Positions 63,023 to 64,000 of a DNA stretch of 64,000 bases are shown in pieces (the first letter of the stretch is position 1; each line of letters starts with the position of its first letter). Location: NCBI RefSeq assembly GCF_018919145.1, contig NZ_JAHLQJ010000003.1:186001-250000 (forward strand). Direction: 5' to 3'. A program made the position numbers and the translations under genes. Under the pieces are notes generated by a model that saw only the letters and a program-made list of their open reading frames with translations, searched no databases and was not told where the DNA came from. Source of the DNA: Paenibacillus brevis. Lineage in GTDB: Bacteria > Bacillota > Bacilli > Paenibacillales > Paenibacillaceae.

Positions 63023-63906
63023 GATTTTCCAGTTTACTTGAGCTTGGGAAATTATGCGAAGATGAGTCGATGTCCATCGGGCAATTGATGATTACGGAGC
63101 AGGCAAGGGAATCCGAACAGAGCAGCGAGGCCGTATTTGAGCAGATGGCAGGTTATTATGGGGTGATGAAGGAAGCGGTTCAGAAAGGTCTTATGGACAA
63201 ACCGAATTCGCGCAGCGGATTGACGGGTGGGGATGCGGGGCGAGTGAAGGCCTATGCCGATCATAAAGTCCCCTCGCTGGGCATCGTGGCTGCTCGTGCG
63301 TTGAGCTACGCATTAGCCGTTTCTGAAGTGAACGCCTCCATGGGCCGAATTATTGCTACCCCGACAGCAGGGTCGTGCGGTATCATCCCTGGGGTCTTCG
63401 TCAGTATGCAAGAACGGTTTGGATGGGAAGATGAGTTGCTCGTGCACGGTTTGTTTGCCGCCGGAGCTATCGGATATGTGATTGCCAATAATTCGTTTAT
63501 CTCTGGGGCGGAAGGTGGTTGTCAAGCAGAGGTTGGCTCCGCCATCGGGATGGCAGCGGGGGCGCTGACCGAGATGCGGGGCGGTACACCGGAGCAAGCC
63601 ATTCACGCTGTAGGGCTGGCACTCAAGAATTGTCTGGGCCTGATCTGTGATCCGGTGGCGGGACTAGTTGAGATCCCCTGCATTGTGCGAAACGGCTTTG
63701 GTGCGGTGACAGCTCTTGCAGCCGCGGATATGGCCCTTGCTGGTGTGACCAGCGTCATTCCTTCCGACGAGGTGATTGGCGTCATGCTGGAAGTCGGAAG
63801 CAATATGCCTGAAAGGCACCGGGAGACGGCCAAGGGAGGCTTGGCTCAGACGCCGACGGGCCGTAAGATCATGAAGGAATTGGATCGGAAGGGGCCATCG
63901 ACATGA
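63019..63906 (+). CDS. sdaAA: L-serine dehydratase, iron-sulfur type, alpha subunit
   Basis: 295 aa. Fe-S cluster and active-site sequences are clear: TPTAGSCGIIPGVF, GAEGGCQAEVGSAIGMAAGA and LICDPVAGLVEIPCIVRN supply the conserved Cys residues; KGGLAQTPTGRKI is the usual C-terminal tail. The ATG at 63019 overlaps sdaAB by 4 bp (ATGA); the frame opening at 62917 is inside sdaAB. It overlaps the next gene by 4 bp. Confidence 0.94.
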   Translation: MRFSSLLELGKLCEDESMSIGQLMITEQARESEQSSEAVFEQMAGYYGVMKEAVQKGLMDKPNSRSGLTGGDAGRVKAYADHKVPSLGIVAARALSYALAVSEVNASMGRIIATPTAGSCGIIPGVFVSMQERFGWEDELLVHGLFAAGAIGYVIANNSFISGAEGGCQAEVGSAIGMAAGALTEMRGGTPEQAIHAVGLALKNCLGLICDPVAGLVEIPCIVRNGFGAVTALAAADMALAGVTSVIPSDEVIGVMLEVGSNMPERHRETAKGGLAQTPTGRKIMKELDRKGPST

Positions 63907-64000
63907 GCAGGCTGCTTGATCTTGCCCATGAGCACGCAGACAAGTGGACCTGGTTCCGCCGGGAGCTTCACCGTTATCCCGAACGGAGTCTGGAGGAAAA
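63903..64000 (+). CDS. M20-family amidohydrolase/peptidase (5' part)
   Basis: Only the first 32 codons are in the window. The ATG at 63903 overlaps the sdaAA stop (ATGA). WTWFRRELHRYPERSLEE matches the N-terminal signature of M20 amidohydrolases and aminoacylases (RRxLHRxPE). It is the last visible member of the operon; the rest lies beyond 64000. Confidence 0.7.
   Translation, partial: MSRLLDLAHEHADKWTWFRRELHRYPERSLEE

Noticed and set aside
1..64000. tRNA, rRNA, transposase or prophage genes
   Set aside because: None could be recognised; all gaps over 300 bp were read and contain only repeats, leaders or promoter-like sequence.

Overview
The window looks like a chromosomal segment of a Paenibacillus-type, Gram-positive, spore-forming bacterium. 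The support is: S-layer-homology (SLH) surface enzymes, YesMN-type two-component regulators, a KinB-like kinase, AGGAGG-type ribosome binding sites with many GTG/TTG starts, a CIRCE element and a TPP riboswitch. Species cannot be fixed from sequence alone. I see no rRNA, tRNA, prophage, transposase or CRISPR array.

Layout. 1-11.9 kb is a carbohydrate block: a YesN-type response regulator (cut by the window start) and a YesM-type kinase on the minus strand, a divergent 1457-aa SLH/GH16 beta-glucanase, a GGDEF membrane protein, a GH94-like phosphorylase that seems to have lost about 200 internal residues, and a ferritin-like/cupin protein. 12-17.7 kb holds an AlaX-type tRNA editing protein, a response regulator/ABC transporter/kinase module and an aldo-keto reductase. 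17.7-19 kb is a small damaged zone: a start-less ORF, an antitoxin with a frameshifted MazF/PemK toxin, and a repeat element. 19-22.6 kb encodes a heterodimeric ABC exporter. 23-28 kb encodes a second SLH/GH16 surface protein (1568 aa) followed by helically phased short repeats. 28.3-43.9 kb contains a chemotaxis receptor, an Fe-S-type small protein, a V4R protein, a SEC-C protein, sbcD-sbcC, a secreted S8 protease, a secreted repeat protein and a KinB-like kinase. 43.9-47.3 kb is a TPP-riboswitch-controlled thiamine salvage operon (tenA-thiM-thiD-thiE). 47.3-49.4 kb is htpG behind a textbook sigma-A promoter and CIRCE. 49.4-57.7 kb has a chemotaxis receptor, a CYTH protein, a 51-bp tandem repeat, an SGNH hydrolase, an oxidoreductase, a repeat-rich gap, a short glycogen phosphorylase and a YpsA-like protein. 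57.8-64 kb ends with a lipoprotein and a tightly packed operon: an unusual regulator (receptor + GGDEF-like + winged helix), an SDR-like protein, a DHDPS-like lyase, both L-serine dehydratase subunits and the start of an M20 amidohydrolase.

Most worth following: (1) the terminal operon with its unusual regulator and a clean inverted-repeat operator candidate; (2) a family of five interspersed intergenic repeats whose hairpin arms co-vary between copies, two of them extending to about 290-300 bp and one bounded by 17-bp terminal inverted repeats; (3) a near-identical 17-nt motif in front of both SLH/GH16 genes; (4) CIRCE control of htpG; (5) several decayed or rearranged genes (MazF frameshift, GH94 internal deletion). 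All family assignments come from motifs read by eye; no database search was run.
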